The position numbers and the translations under genes are program-made. Below the pieces are notes generated by a model. It was not told the origin of the DNA, did not search any database, and saw only the letters and a program-made list of their open reading frames with translations. This document shows, piece after piece, positions 21,243-32,899 of a stretch of 37,434 nt of DNA. Source of the DNA: Astrocystis sublimbata (Eukaryota > Ascomycota > Sordariomycetes > Xylariales > Xylariaceae); assembly GCA_022453515.1 (NCBI GenBank), contig JAJNNY010000124.1:1-37434 (forward strand), in the 5' to 3' direction. Every line of letters starts with the position of its first letter. The stretch's first letter is position 1.

Positions 21243-24200
21243 ATGGATGCGCAGAATGCTGCCGAGTCCTCAAGTACGAAGCAGCTCGCTTCCCCCAAGC
21301 AAGGACACACGGGCACCGACGCCACCAAGCCGAAGCCGACCTCTGCTTCTGCTACGAACTCCCTCAAATCACCCCAGAGCACCAAATTCCCGTCTGCGGC
21401 TAAGGATGCCCGCACCATCACAGCCGCATCGAATACGCTAGATGACGATGCTGCGCTTGACCAGAACTCGGACGCCGAGACGATCGTTTTGCCTGGCAAG
21501 GATGGCATCTCCCCGTCGAAGCCCCGCAAGGTTATCAAGCATGAGGATAGGAGTGATGACGAGATGAACAGTGTTCCACGACCGAGGAAGCCCTTGAAGG
21601 CTGCTAGAGATGTGGACCGCAACGGTGGTCATTCTGACGATGCCCGGTCCGTCTCTCATGGGTCGAAGAAGAAAAGACACGCCGAGAAAGAGATCCAACG
21701 AACCAATCATGATCCTAGCGTGCCTGGTTCTGCTCCTGTCTCCCCGCCAGTCCACAACCGTATCAACAATGTCACGTCGCACATGCGTCGCAGATCTGGC
21801 GACGCCCGCTCCGAATCTGGGTCTGAATCGTCAAAGTCACGCTCGCATCAGGTCTTAAACAGCGATAAGGTCAGGTCCGCAGATAAGCTTCTCTCCAGCA
21901 AGCGAAGGGCGATCAAAACAGAATCCGATGATGACGGGGAGCTGCGCAAGGCTCGGCGCTCGCGCATGTCCGATGCTGGTATTATCGATGCGCCCACTGG
22001 CCCGCGGGAGAGGGATCATAGAACAATGGTCGCCAGACCAGCAGACAAGCAATCTGCAGCGAGAAATCGATCCGCCTCACCACCATCTCGTATGCACCGC
22101 CGCAGCATCTCCACGCAACTGCCCTCCCAGTACTCGAATGGCTTGAGCAACAAGAAGCGACGGATCCCCGCTCCCCTTCAGTCTACCGAGTACCAATCCG
22201 ATGACTCCTCCGCAAGTGGTAGTCCACACCCTCGCAGCTCTAAACTGAAGAGTGTCGCTACACCCATCACAGGCGAATCAACCATGTCGCCCGCCCGAAT
22301 GCCGGCTCATAAGAAGCACGTTGACAACCATGGCCAGACGCTTTTTGCAAAGGCTTGTGCAAAGGGCGAATATGAAGTCGCCAAAAAACGTCTTGGGGAA
22401 AGGCCAGAGGACCTGAACTTTGCGGATTATGCAGGAAACACCCCTCTGCAGGTCGCATCTCTAAACGGCCACGAGGATATCGTGCAACTGCTGATTGAGG
22501 CAGGCTGCAACTTGGACTGCCGCAATAGTGATAAGGAGACCCCTCTTCTGGATGCGGTCGAAAATGGCCATTTGGCTGTAGTCAAGCTTTTGCTCAAGGC
22601 CGGTGTCAACCCCCGAAAGGCAGATGCCGAAGGGCACGAACCTCTGGAGAAAGTTCCGGATGACCTAGATAATGCCGAGGAGATTCGAGCTGCTCTAAGA
22701 GAAGCGAAGGAACGTGTTGGGGAGCTTCACCGTGCCTCTGAAGATCACCAACTTCAAGATGCTCATGATGCTCTCTCGTCCCATGGACCTGACAGCCCGC
22801 GCGACTCATCGGCTGCTCCCATTGGAAGTCTCCTCGCAGAGAAGCGTCGCGGAGGAACTGTCCGTTCGACCAAGACTAGCAACCATTTGCTCTACATGAA
22901 CCTCGATGACAAAACTCTTCGGCAGGCCGCGGCTCGCGGTGACAATGAAACCGTTACGCGCGTGTTACAGGTCAAGGAGCGATGCGATGACCCGGAGGCT
23001 TTGGTAAATGCGGCACGAGGAGGGCATAATCTGGTCGTGGAGCTTCTTCTTGCTCTAGGTGGCGCGAACCCTGACCCTCGACCAGTGTCAGGTCTCCCAA
23101 CAGAACACTCTACCCCAATGCTTGCGGCTATTGGACAGGAAAATATCGAGGTTGTGAAGCTTCTTCTTAATGCTACCAAATTTAATCCAACACGGCTTTA
23201 TAAGGGACAGACATATTACGAAATCGCTCGTCGGAGAGAGGGACAGAATTGGAAGGAGGAGGAACACTTATTGAAAGATGCATTTGACCATTACAATCGG
23301 GGTTCTAAGGGCTCCTCGAAGACGAAACCTTCTCCCAGCCGGCGGGATCGAGAACGAGAAAGGATGGTCGATGCAGAATTGAAGCGTGTAAACCGCGACG
23401 AACACACGCCTGACATATCTCGCCCACAGAAACGACGGACTTCGGTCAGCCCAAATCGTGATTCTGAAATCAGGAAGAAACTTGTCTCCGCCAAGACTGC
23501 AAGAAGCCCCCGTGAGAAGCGCTCACTCTCTCTTAGTATACAGGATGAGCACATGTCTAAACGGGGACCAGGCCGTCCCAAACGAGATGAGCGGGACTCC
23601 AATACCGCATCATCGGACCGCGAAGTTTCACCTGCACGCTCAAAAAACCCTGCCATGCCAAAATTGGTTGAACCTGAGGTAGCAGGATCATCGGATGGCG
23701 AATCCATAAAACCGAGACGCAAGCTGATCTCAGGCAAAGATTTGAAAGGCCAGCGAGAAAAACAGCGCCGTGAAAGTCTGGTCTCGAACATCTCGGGAGT
23801 GGACCGTCAAGAGTCGAAGAACGAGGAGCCTGAAAAGTCTCGACCAGATCGAGAAAAGCATATCAATCGAACAAAGGCACTAAGGCGCGAAGAATCAATT
23901 GACCGGCAGCCCAATTCTGACGTGCCGTCAGTCAAGAGACATCGTTCCAGCTTAAGCCCTTCCAGGCGTGGAGTTGGAGAGAATGAAGATAGTGCTGCCC
24001 CTCTGAAGCGACGAAAGCTCGACCTGGAAATGAAAGACAGGCGGCGTTTGGAGCCTCCGTCACCTGAGCGCCGCCATACAAAACGGGAGCTCTCACGCGA
24101 CTCTACCCAACAACGTAAACGCAAATCTGAGCAGCATCGTGAAGAAGCTTCATCCAAACCTATAGCTGCAAGCCGTGACAGTAGAGAGTTGGAGAAACCA

Positions 24201-26005
24201 AATAATGTCGAAAAGAGTATCACTGTTGCTTCAGAGGAACATGATGTAGAGATGCGGGACACAGCTCAAATGTCCGAGGAAGAGGGTGAGATACACGCCG
24301 ATTCTGAGAAGGAGGACACGAAGAAGCACCGGAAAAAGACCCTATCTGATTCTTCTCCATATGAAGAAGCCCGGAGGAAGGACGCTGAGCGTGAGCTACA
24401 AGAACGAGAAAGAAGGAAGAAAGAGGAAGATTTGAGACGGAAGGAGCTGGAAGCCGAGGAGCGCGCTCGCCTTGAACGTGAAGAGGCGAAACGTAAACAA
24501 TTGGCGGAAAAGGCTCGGTTGGAAGAGGAACAAAGATTGAAGGAAGAGGAAGCACGCAAGCAGCGTGAAGCAGAACGGAAGCAACGGGAAGAGGAACGGA
24601 AGAAGCGAGAGGAGGAAGAACGTAAGAAGCGAGAAGAAGACGAGCGGAAGAGGCTTGAGGAAGAGGAACGCAAGCAGCGAGAAGCTGAAGAACGCAGACA
24701 GAAGGAAGCCGAGGAACGAATGCAGAAGGAGGAACAAGAACGTAGAGATCGAGAGGAAGCTGAAAGGGTTCGGCGAGAGAAAGAGGCAGCAGAAGAGGCT
24801 CGTCGCATCCAAGAAGAACAAGAACGCCAGGAAAGGGAGCGCAAGCAAGCTGCGCGCGAACTCGAGCTAGAACGAGCTCGGCAAGCCGAGCAAGAACGAA
24901 TTCGTGTCTCGAAACTCCCACCACTTTTGCGTTGGCTCGATGGCTGTCCAAATCCCAGACAAAAAGAGACTGCGGAACTCTTCGCCAAAGCGCAAGGGGT
25001 TCGATACGACACTATTGATCCATCAGCGACTGGCAAGCCAGGCGGACGCGCTCAATGGCTTCTGAATACCCAAGTGGCTCTTCTTCTTGGGGAGAAGGAC
25101 CTTTCGTTGGCACAGTGTAAGTGATGTGCTGCAATTCATTCCAATACGACTGGCTGACTGAATCAATTATAGATGCTTCTTGGGAGCGGATTCCTGTATC
25201 TAACATCGCGAAACGGGTCATTTGGCGCTTAGAGCAAGATCGATATGCCCTGACTGAAGGCAAACTTTACCACCTAGGAGAGCAACTTCCGGATTTGTAC
25301 GGTGGAGATCCACGCACTGTCGGCTACAGAAAGTTAGAACAAATCCGTGGCGAGGCGGCCAATCGCTTCCTGGAGACAGACATGTTCTTCGTCAAAGTAG
25401 GTCTTGTTGCTGACTCACGTAATTATTATTCACTTACTAACCAACCATGTCAGGAATCCGACTTCCTAAGGCTCGTCCCAACGATTCCCCACCTCTCTGA
25501 TGTCAGAATTGCCATTTGTTATCGCGAGTTACCAGAGAAAGAATCCGATCTCTTCACTTTCACTGGACCGAGTAAATGGAAACAAGACCCAGACGCGATC
25601 AGCCGTGGACCATTTGCACCGAGGAACAAGTACTATGTTAATGGCCAGCTTACTGGCGAAGAGAAACCAGGGAAATATCGGCTGAGCCGAGAGCCTTTCC
25701 CCGACCACAGAGTTCCCAGGAGGCATGGATTAATTGCGGTTGCCCCTCACGAGCCTGACTACGCACGTCTTTGCATCGAGCAAGATCTAGCCTACCTTCT
25801 AACGGAGCAACAAAAACAGTCCGTCATGAATGGGTCCCATTTGACGCCAAAAAGCAATGCCTCGAATGAGCCTACAGATTATGCCGGCGAAACCCACTCG
25901 CCATCCAGCGTATCCCCGCGTACTACACTTGTAAATGGATTGAGCAGACACTTGGGCTCGCCAGGCGCTTTGACTAATGGGATCACGGGCGAGAACGACC
26001 ACTAA
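21243..26005 (+). CDS. Hos4-like ankyrin-repeat protein, putative Set3 complex subunit
   Basis: A 1549-aa protein joined from 21243-25116, 25173-25396 and 25454-26005 (introns of 56 and 57 nt; the second is divisible by three and open, so it can be missed). Residues 1-350 are S/P/K/R-rich and disordered. Ankyrin repeats occupy about 358-490 (NTPLQVASLNGHEDIVQLL, ETPLLDAVENGHLAVVKLL) and a second block about 553-650. An AT-hook-like KRGPGRPKRDE lies near 773-783. A very long E/R/K-rich helix spans about 1040-1220, then a conserved-looking C-terminal domain follows (LRWLDGCPNPRQKETAELF onward). Ankyrin plus this C-terminus resembles fungal Hos4, a subunit of the Set3 histone deacetylase complex; that assignment is inference from architecture. 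The ATG at 21243 is preceded by uORFs. Confidence 0.8.
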
Positions 26006-27665
26006 GTAACCCACGCATCTAATTGCGGACGTTCAATGATACCAACCTTCTCAACCTCTCAACCACCTCATTAAACATCTTCAAAACGTATGATAGCCCG
26101 AATTAAGCCTCACTAACGACTACACGCTCCTCCACAATGAGTCATTGCTCTTGAAATAATGGGATTTTCCTATGTCGTCACGGATCTACGAGTGCAACCA
26201 AATCATGACCCACGTATAGGCTTCATCTGGCTTCTCGGATGGAGTACTTGGCTTTGAATTGGCTGCCTACTTACGGCTCTCAGCCTTGGATTGGGGATTG
26301 AAACGCTTGTGCTGCTCATGCCAGCGTATATGTCAATGTAATGTCAACATGTCTAGATATGGCCTGGAGTAGGGTGAACTGCGGACCACAGTACATTAGA
26401 AACCTTGCAAGTACATACTTGTCCCACCCAACTGACTAGAAGACTCGAAGACGACTAGATGACTTTTTAAGTCATTCTTCGAATAATTAATACCACGCCT
26501 ATTAACAATGCCGAAATATGTGTCGCAGCGGCGTAGTGCCATAGCGGAGCTGTCTTCACACAATTCAGCAAGAATGTCGAAGCGCGAATCACCTCATGAC
26601 AGGTGTTGTGATACGTCCGACAAAATACCTAGATCAACAGGCCCGCGCAATGACAGTACCTAGTGGACAGGTATCACTTATTTGGCTGGCCGTTCTAACT
26701 GGGACTGAGTTGGGGGAAATACAAGGAAAAAGAGAGAAGTAGCACTTTTGAGAGTCTGTATGTTTCTGGTCTTGATTGGGCCTGGCACCTGGTAGCCGGA
26801 GGTAGCCCTGGGGGCTGGGCAGAAGCTTTGACTTGGGTGCATGGACAGCATGCATTCAATACCGATGATCGTAATGGGCCCGAAGAGGCACAGTCGAATC
26901 ACATAACCAGGCTCTCGCTCTGGGCAATATCTACTGCTACACTGTCCAGGAACCCAGCTCGCCCAGGTCCACCACGTTCAATATATGGAGAAAATTGCCG
27001 TATTGCGAACGGGCCCCTGCATCATGATTGGGCTGCATGGGGTTGTTATCGTTCATAAAGTTTTGCACTACGGCATTGTGCAAGCCTTACCTACTCGCCT
27101 ACAGAGTACGAATATATCGCAGTCCGGTGTGTCATAGGCTGGCGAGCTGGCTGGTTGGCCCTTTCTTTTTCAGCGAAGACAAAAAGCGGCTGGTCGCGGC
27201 TCGCTGCTTGCCGCAGCTGAGACACGCGGTAAGACACTTGCATGGTATGAAAGGTGATCAACCAATCCTATGTCTTCAAATTACGGGAACCCGAACCCGA
27301 CGATCTGTTGGCTGCGAGATGGTGGAGTTAATACGAATTGACAAGGTATGATCGTTTCCTGTTATGTACAGGGTATGAGACTGCCCCCGACCCGAGAAAG
27401 CGACACAAGATCTGCTAGGCTTGTAGAAAGAAGAACTCGGAAGGACAGTAGTACGTTGCGAGGTATCGATGTTCTGACTATCAGTCTCTCTCATACGATT
27501 CCAGGTGCCAGACTTCAATACACCAAATCAGCCAACCCAGCTCGGCATGATATGAATCATCTCATGAACTATCTCGGCCATACCGTTGACTGCATTCCCT
27601 GAGAAACGCCACCCCTATACCGACCGTAGGCGAGATCTAGACCAACGGTGAATCCTGCGAACGAA
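26006..27665. other. Intergenic region
   Basis: It has only short frames without motifs (up to 107 codons). The first 100-200 bases are probably the ankyrin gene's 3' UTR and the last 50-100 the leader of the membrane-protein gene. I see no RNA gene or repeat here. Confidence 0.55.
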
Positions 27666-28479
27666 ATGAAGACGTGCCGTCTTCCCACGCCTCTCCTTGT
27701 TGCCCTTCTCCTGCAAACAGGTTTATCGCTGGCTAAGATAGACAACGACTTCTCGCCCTACCCCCAGGGCTCGCAGGATTGTTTGTATGATGCGGCCGAC
27801 ACAGCTGGCTGCGTCGAAGCCGATACCGCGACCGAGCTCAATCAATGTCTCTGCAAGAATCAACACAATTTCGTATATAACACGGCAAAATGTGTCGCGT
27901 TGAAAAGCCCCTCCGATGTAGATGCCGTCTATGAGACATTGTCGTCCAACTGCGCGGGCACCGGTGTGACCCTCTCCGTGCCGAAGCAGGCTTTCATCGC
28001 AGCAGCCGAGGCTGCCAGCCAAAGTACTTCGACTTCGACTTCGAGCTCGTCTCCTTCGGCGACAAATACCGACCCGACCACAGACCACGACTCGTCAGGC
28101 AACGATCTAAGCACCGGGACGAAGATTGGCATAGGCGTGGGGGTAGGGTTGCGTCGTTGTTGCCGCGCTCGCAGCGTGGTTCATATGGACGTACCAACGG
28201 AGACGCCGCTTCACTCAGCGAATCCACAGCAGCGACATGTCCAACGGAGGGGCCGGGATCGCATACGGCGGCGGTGGTAGCGGCAGCGCCGACAGAATGC
28301 CACAGTTCGCGCAGAACAACACGCAGCAAGCACCTGCCGAGCTCGATCCCTCTGGATATGCGGCGACGGGTTATACGGGCGCCGAGGACAAGAGAGACGG
28401 GACTGGCATGCCGCTGTTGGCGGAGCTTGGGAATTCAAGACTTGCGCCTGTCGAGCTCCCGACTCAGGCAGATTACTAG
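27666..28479 (+). CDS. Secreted single-pass membrane protein with apparent frameshift
   Basis: The ATG at 27666 begins a signal peptide (MKTCRLPTPLLVALLLQTG, likely cleaved after SLA). Next is a six-cysteine domain (C at DC, GC, QCLC, KC, NC) reminiscent of, but shorter than, eight-cysteine CFEM domains, followed by a Ser/Thr-rich stalk (about residues 118-145) and the start of a membrane helix (GTKIGIGVGVG). At about 28144-28152 the frame slips. Skipping one base gives VVVAALAAWFIWTYQRRRR, completing the membrane helix and basic anchor, then a G/S/Q-rich cytoplasmic tail ending at TAG 28477-28479. The corrected product would be about 270 aa, a cell-wall sensor-like layout. No intron can repair the frame without destroying the helix. 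It may be a sequencing error or a real mutation; function unknown. Confidence 0.65.
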
Positions 28480-29182
28480 AGGCTTCCGACAACAAAAGTC
28501 CTCAACATACTTACTACCCAGGCCAAGGCCATCCGCCCGTCTCCCCTCAACGAGCAGGAGTGACCTGCCGCCCCCGTTTACCCCTTCACAAGCGTCTGAG
28601 TCCGGGACATATAAATGATTGTGTATTTCGAAAGCGATGTTTCTTGTATTACATAAAGAGAGGGTTGGCGACCTTATGAGGAAATGTAGTCAGTATTACC
28701 ATGGCTGGTTATCTTCATCTATGCAATAATGCTTATAATTATAAATAACGAATGCGCATTCTCATCGATATAAGTAAATGTGCTTTGAAATTTGGCGTCG
28801 TAGTAGCAATCTTTGGTAAAGGTGGCAGCATCTCATATTTATGTCATGGGATTGGCCGACATAAGCATTTGGGGCTTCATGCTATAATTAGGGCTAATCA
28901 TTTGTAGGATTCCGCCTCACACCAGCCAAACAATCCGACCTTCCACATCTGGACTTGTCAGCGTAAAAGTCATCCTATGGAGTGTTTGCGACCTTGGGTA
29001 GCATTGATCCGGCCAGATAAAGCATGTCACCAATATGGAGTTGCTATTTGTTTTCCTCTCTCATCATTGATTGGATCGTCAGAAAATTATAGCTATCATG
29101 TTCCGAAAGATCGTACCAACTTGCTTCAAGCTCCCAAGTCCAGGCACAGCTTATAAAAACAGGAGACTGTAGGGTTGCAAGA
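28480..29182. other. Intergenic region between convergent genes
   Basis: This A/T-leaning stretch between two gene 3' ends has no supported frame. It probably holds both 3' UTRs. Confidence 0.55.
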
Positions 29183-30147
29183 TTACAAAGTAGACGACGT
29201 AGATTTCGATGTCATCGAGGACGCATCGCTATCCGAATCATTCCCATGGCGCCGTCTCCAAAATGCGAGTTTTCCAAAGACCCGGGCGATCCGCGCCTTC
29301 ACACCCGTCCTGCGATGCTTCTTCGGCCTCACGTTCACAATTTTGCGCGCTGGCCTTGGCATCGACATCCTCGCGGGACCTTGGCAATGGCAGTTGCAGG
29401 AAATGCTGCCTACGGTTGGCCTGGCACCGCGGTAGAAGAAGGCAGGGTTCACATCCGCTTGAAGGGACAGGTTGAGCGCGATGCTGCAATTGTCTCGGAG
29501 CTCGAATGAGCCCGTGATTTTGTACCCTGCTTCCCGGCGAGGTTGCTGAGGAACTGTGCTGCGGCCTGGAGGAAGGCGTCGTCGTCTAAGACTTGGTCTT
29601 TCTCTCCAATGAACACTACGTGACGCCGGTGTCAGTAGATCGCCATGTCCGATTTCCCTTTACCTATCATCATTGTTTAAGGGTGGGATGAGCAAGATAT
29701 CGGCGCTGGGGACTCTTTGCTTACCAGCCCATGACTGTCGTCCCGTGCCCCCTATCGCAGCGACAGTGCTCCGCAGCAACTCGATGCTCGGCTCGAGTGG
29801 TGCAGCATTCACGCGAGAAGTATACGCCTTGTCCGTGATCCACGCCGGCTGCAGGTGGGGTTGCAGGTGAAGCCGTGTCACACGCATACGAGAGAGTCCC
29901 ACGACGGCACGTCCATGGGCGGAGGCGGGCTGATGCAGCTAGCATTCTCAAGAGCGCGAATGCGTGCGTCGAGCTGGGCAAGTGTCGCTCTGCATCTCTC
30001 ATAGCTCGGGAGCGCCCAGTCCTTAAAACCCTCCAAGTTGGCGACGACCGTCGCACAGTACGCTTGAGACTCTGTGGTGACGGATGACTTCGACGGTTCT
30101 ACGTCAATCGCAGAGTCCAACATGCCGGGCTTTAGTGGCTGTTCCAT
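29183..30147 (-). CDS. Unrecognised multi-exon gene with a frame conflict
   Basis: I do not recognise the product. The ATG at 30147 opens an 86-codon exon (to 29890) with a helical segment around LEGFKDWALPSYERC. A 41-nt intron (29889-29849) leads in phase to PAWITDKAYTSRVNAAPLEP at 29848. From there two models exist. Model A splices 29724-29616 and reads VFIGEKDQVLDDDAFLQAAA, which has strong C/G-ending codon use, but then needs one extra base in the A4 run at 29518-29521 to reach the biased frame GSFELRDNCSIALNLSLQ. Model B splices 29663-29616 and is open throughout (291 aa), but its frame across 29615-29520 is arginine/proline-rich and unbiased. Both end at TAA 29183 with a basic, serine-rich tail. 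Model A plus a missing base fits codon use better. Confidence 0.45.
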
Positions 30148-32899
30148 GATTGGATAGTGAGAATTCTGAGAACGATTTGCTATCTTGGTTCAGGGGCAGA
30201 TTTCTTTCGTTCTGAAAGGCTACCGGCTCTGGAAACGAGTTTTGCGGTGGCTCTTGGAAGGGAGGCTCGAGTGAGATTAATAGTCAAACTGCCTCCTTAT
30301 CAATTCTGAGCAAAGCGAGGGTAAATAAAGCACGAAGCAGACCCTCGGCCGGGAAAGATGCGTCGTATCGTAAGCCATCCACCGCATTAACTAGCGTACG
30401 GTCTTGCAGCGACGGGCCAACAACAATTCACTCTCGCAGTCGCATTCCGACTTTGAACGACCTTGGTAGTCCAATTCTCTGCGGGGTACGTGCCACGAAA
30501 CTGACGAGAGCCAATGTATCGGCTGCATCGAGACGGATTGGATCGCGACGCATCGTCGGGCATACGATAAGTGAGGCAAATGCAACCAGTAAAGATGCTG
30601 TCCTTCGCCGATGTGGCATGCTAATTGCAGGCATACAGTCTTGTTTTTCTACACCTGCCGCGCATTTGGGGCTGCTGTGACTCCCTTGCATAAGCAAGCG
30701 ACGCAGGTGGCATATAGAAGGGATAGAAAGACAGGTAATGTTTCCCTGCATCAAGTAGCCCAGGTAGCCTTGTTGCCTTGTTGCCTCGGTGGGGTTTGAG
30801 GTAGGTATCTCCAATCTCCAACCTGACGATGCTATTGCACTGTTGCGCGTACTGCCGGCGTTGCCTCGATTCGATTGGGGGGCTAGGGGGGCCATTATGC
30901 GGTGAGACGGCAATAATGAAGTTTGTTTTGAATAATTAGTTTCTTGATTCGCGAACCCCGTCAATACCATGAGAATAATGATCAGCTCTATTTTTCATTC
31001 GTGGTTGTATGCATTACCCCGAGCCTAAACTCACCCGGTTTACTTGCCTCGTCCTCACTATGCATGTCTATAATCCTTTTTGATCAACTTCAGCTTATCG
31101 TCATCAAGGTTCTAGAGGTACAGCTTTATTTGTGTTGCAATCATGCATACCTGTCCTTGTACTCTCACCTTATATCTGCATTTAATGATTTTATCACAGG
31201 CAACATCGGCATAATATTTAATGATCTAGCTAGAAGTGAATTGTGAGCGAGCGAATAAAAGAGATGATTGACATGCCGGGGTTTGGCCTTTTGGACTGCA
31301 AATGATGTTGGGCAAGCCCCAAGGCCTCTTTTCGCAGACATGCGTTAATAATTGCAACGCTTCCAATAATAGGAACAGAATAGGGTGCTCTGACACGTGC
31401 TACGTAGGGCCTTATGTTGAAGCCATTGATGGTGATTTTCTACAAGAATCTCGCCGTGCAAGTGTTTTTCAAAACCCATTCCCTTACGAAGTGGGAAAGT
31501 TTCTCTCTAAAGCCATGTGACACCAACACAGGGGTCAGATCACATTTTCAACTCTCGTGTTTCATGTTATGCGGTGTCCTTTTGCTCACAATATCAAGAC
31601 TGCATCGGGCGAGTATCTAAATTTGAACTGACAGAGGCATCCACTGTAGAAACACTACCGATATCCCAAGGTTGAGAGTCAACTGTGTAACGGGCCTTGT
31701 GTGCGTTCCTGTTTCCTGAAATGGCCTCTCAGGAACAAAGACAACTGCAAAGTTCAATCAAGTGTTCAAATGGCTCGAGAGGCGTTGGGACTGGAATATG
31801 AACAGAGGCCTGCGGCTCACAGCCAGCTGGCCTTGAAAGCCTATCCTAGATATTTTATGAACCGGCAGTAATCGTTTAGTAACATGCACAGCTATGCACT
31901 TTCTAGATACCACTTTACATGTTGCCGCAACATACGGCGGTGCAGCTTGTCTGTTCTCCTGGAGCAACAACTATTTGTCTGCGACCCATATTCTGTCCGT
32001 ATCACTTCAATTCGATCTTACACCATCTGACGATATCTGAGGGCGGTAGTTCAATCTAAATGATGCCACTATCTATCTGTACGAACATAGTTCCGGTCCG
32101 TCATTTTGCAGAGGGGCTTTATACGTTTTTCTACTGCACATATTTGTAGCCTAGATGTTGGTTATATTAAATATTCACACCTCAATATTTATTGAGATAG
32201 ATAGCTGCTCGACTTTCCTTTGATATACTGAAAGGTATCGGTACTCGCCCTACAGCTCGAATGAAGTATGAGATTGACTTGACTAGATATCATACTGCCG
32301 CTATCAATAGCGTTCAACTTTCGAATACAAGTCGAAGTTGAAAGTGATTATGTGCGAGCATTCGAGTGTCCATCATGAGGCTCACCAGCATATACTGAAA
32401 AAGACGGCGACGTGTATGCCTTGTTCGCTCGTGCGGGGAGCGTAGGGCAGAAACACTCGACTTCTAAGTTCGAGAATTTGACTTTGAATCTTCAACTTGA
32501 GCTCATGGTGCTGTCTCTGTACTTTTGTTTGCCTAGAAAAATCCTGAAGCCGTAGATACAACGTCGGGTAGCGGCTCACGGGGTGGTGGGGTATAAGACC
32601 CAAGTGGGTTGCCTCAGACATCAATCACAGGTCATCATTTAGACTAGACATCAACTATAAATGTACGCATGTTTGGCGGGGTATTAAGCTCAACATTCCT
32701 ACTTGACTACCTGACATTGCTCTTCAGGTCTTGGGCACAAAGCAAGAACGAGAAGTGTAAATCAAACAGATACAAAACTACTTCCTTACGACCTGTCTAA
32801 ATCGACTCAATCAAGCTACTCGCGCTCAAAAGACGAGTAGAGCTTATAAGATTCAACTGATCTCGGAACACTCGGCCGGATCTCGGCACCAAGCTCAGA
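30148..32899. other. 2.75-kb intergenic region
   Basis: No gene is supported. The longest frame (180 codons, minus, 30428-30970) starts with TTG or GTG-like context, has no domain-like pattern and overlaps frames on the other strand. The region becomes A/T-rich after 30900. Small imperfect inverted repeats occur near 32308-32345 (CAACTTTCG against CGAAGTTG) and at 32816-32840. Confidence 0.5.
32816..32840. promoter_or_regulatory. Inverted repeat upstream of the beta-helix gene
   Basis: CTACTCG (32816-32822) and CGAGTAG (32834-32840) form a 7-bp inverted repeat with an 11-bp spacer, about 60 bp before the ATG at 32900. A dimeric zinc-cluster regulator could bind such a site, but chance is also possible. 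Confidence 0.3.

Noticed and set aside
24220..25036. Long minus-strand frames (up to 256 codons) inside the ankyrin gene
   Set aside because: They are antisense shadows of the E/R/K-rich helix-coding repeat, giving low-complexity S/R/L or L/F/S products.
25397..25453. VGLVADSRNYYSLTNQPCQ as part of the ankyrin protein
   Set aside because: This 57-nt open stretch starts GTAGGT, contains TTACTAAC and ends TCAG, so it is an in-frame intron.
30428..30970. 180-codon minus-strand frame as a gene
   Set aside because: No domain-like pattern or codon bias, no good ATG start, and competing frames on the plus strand.
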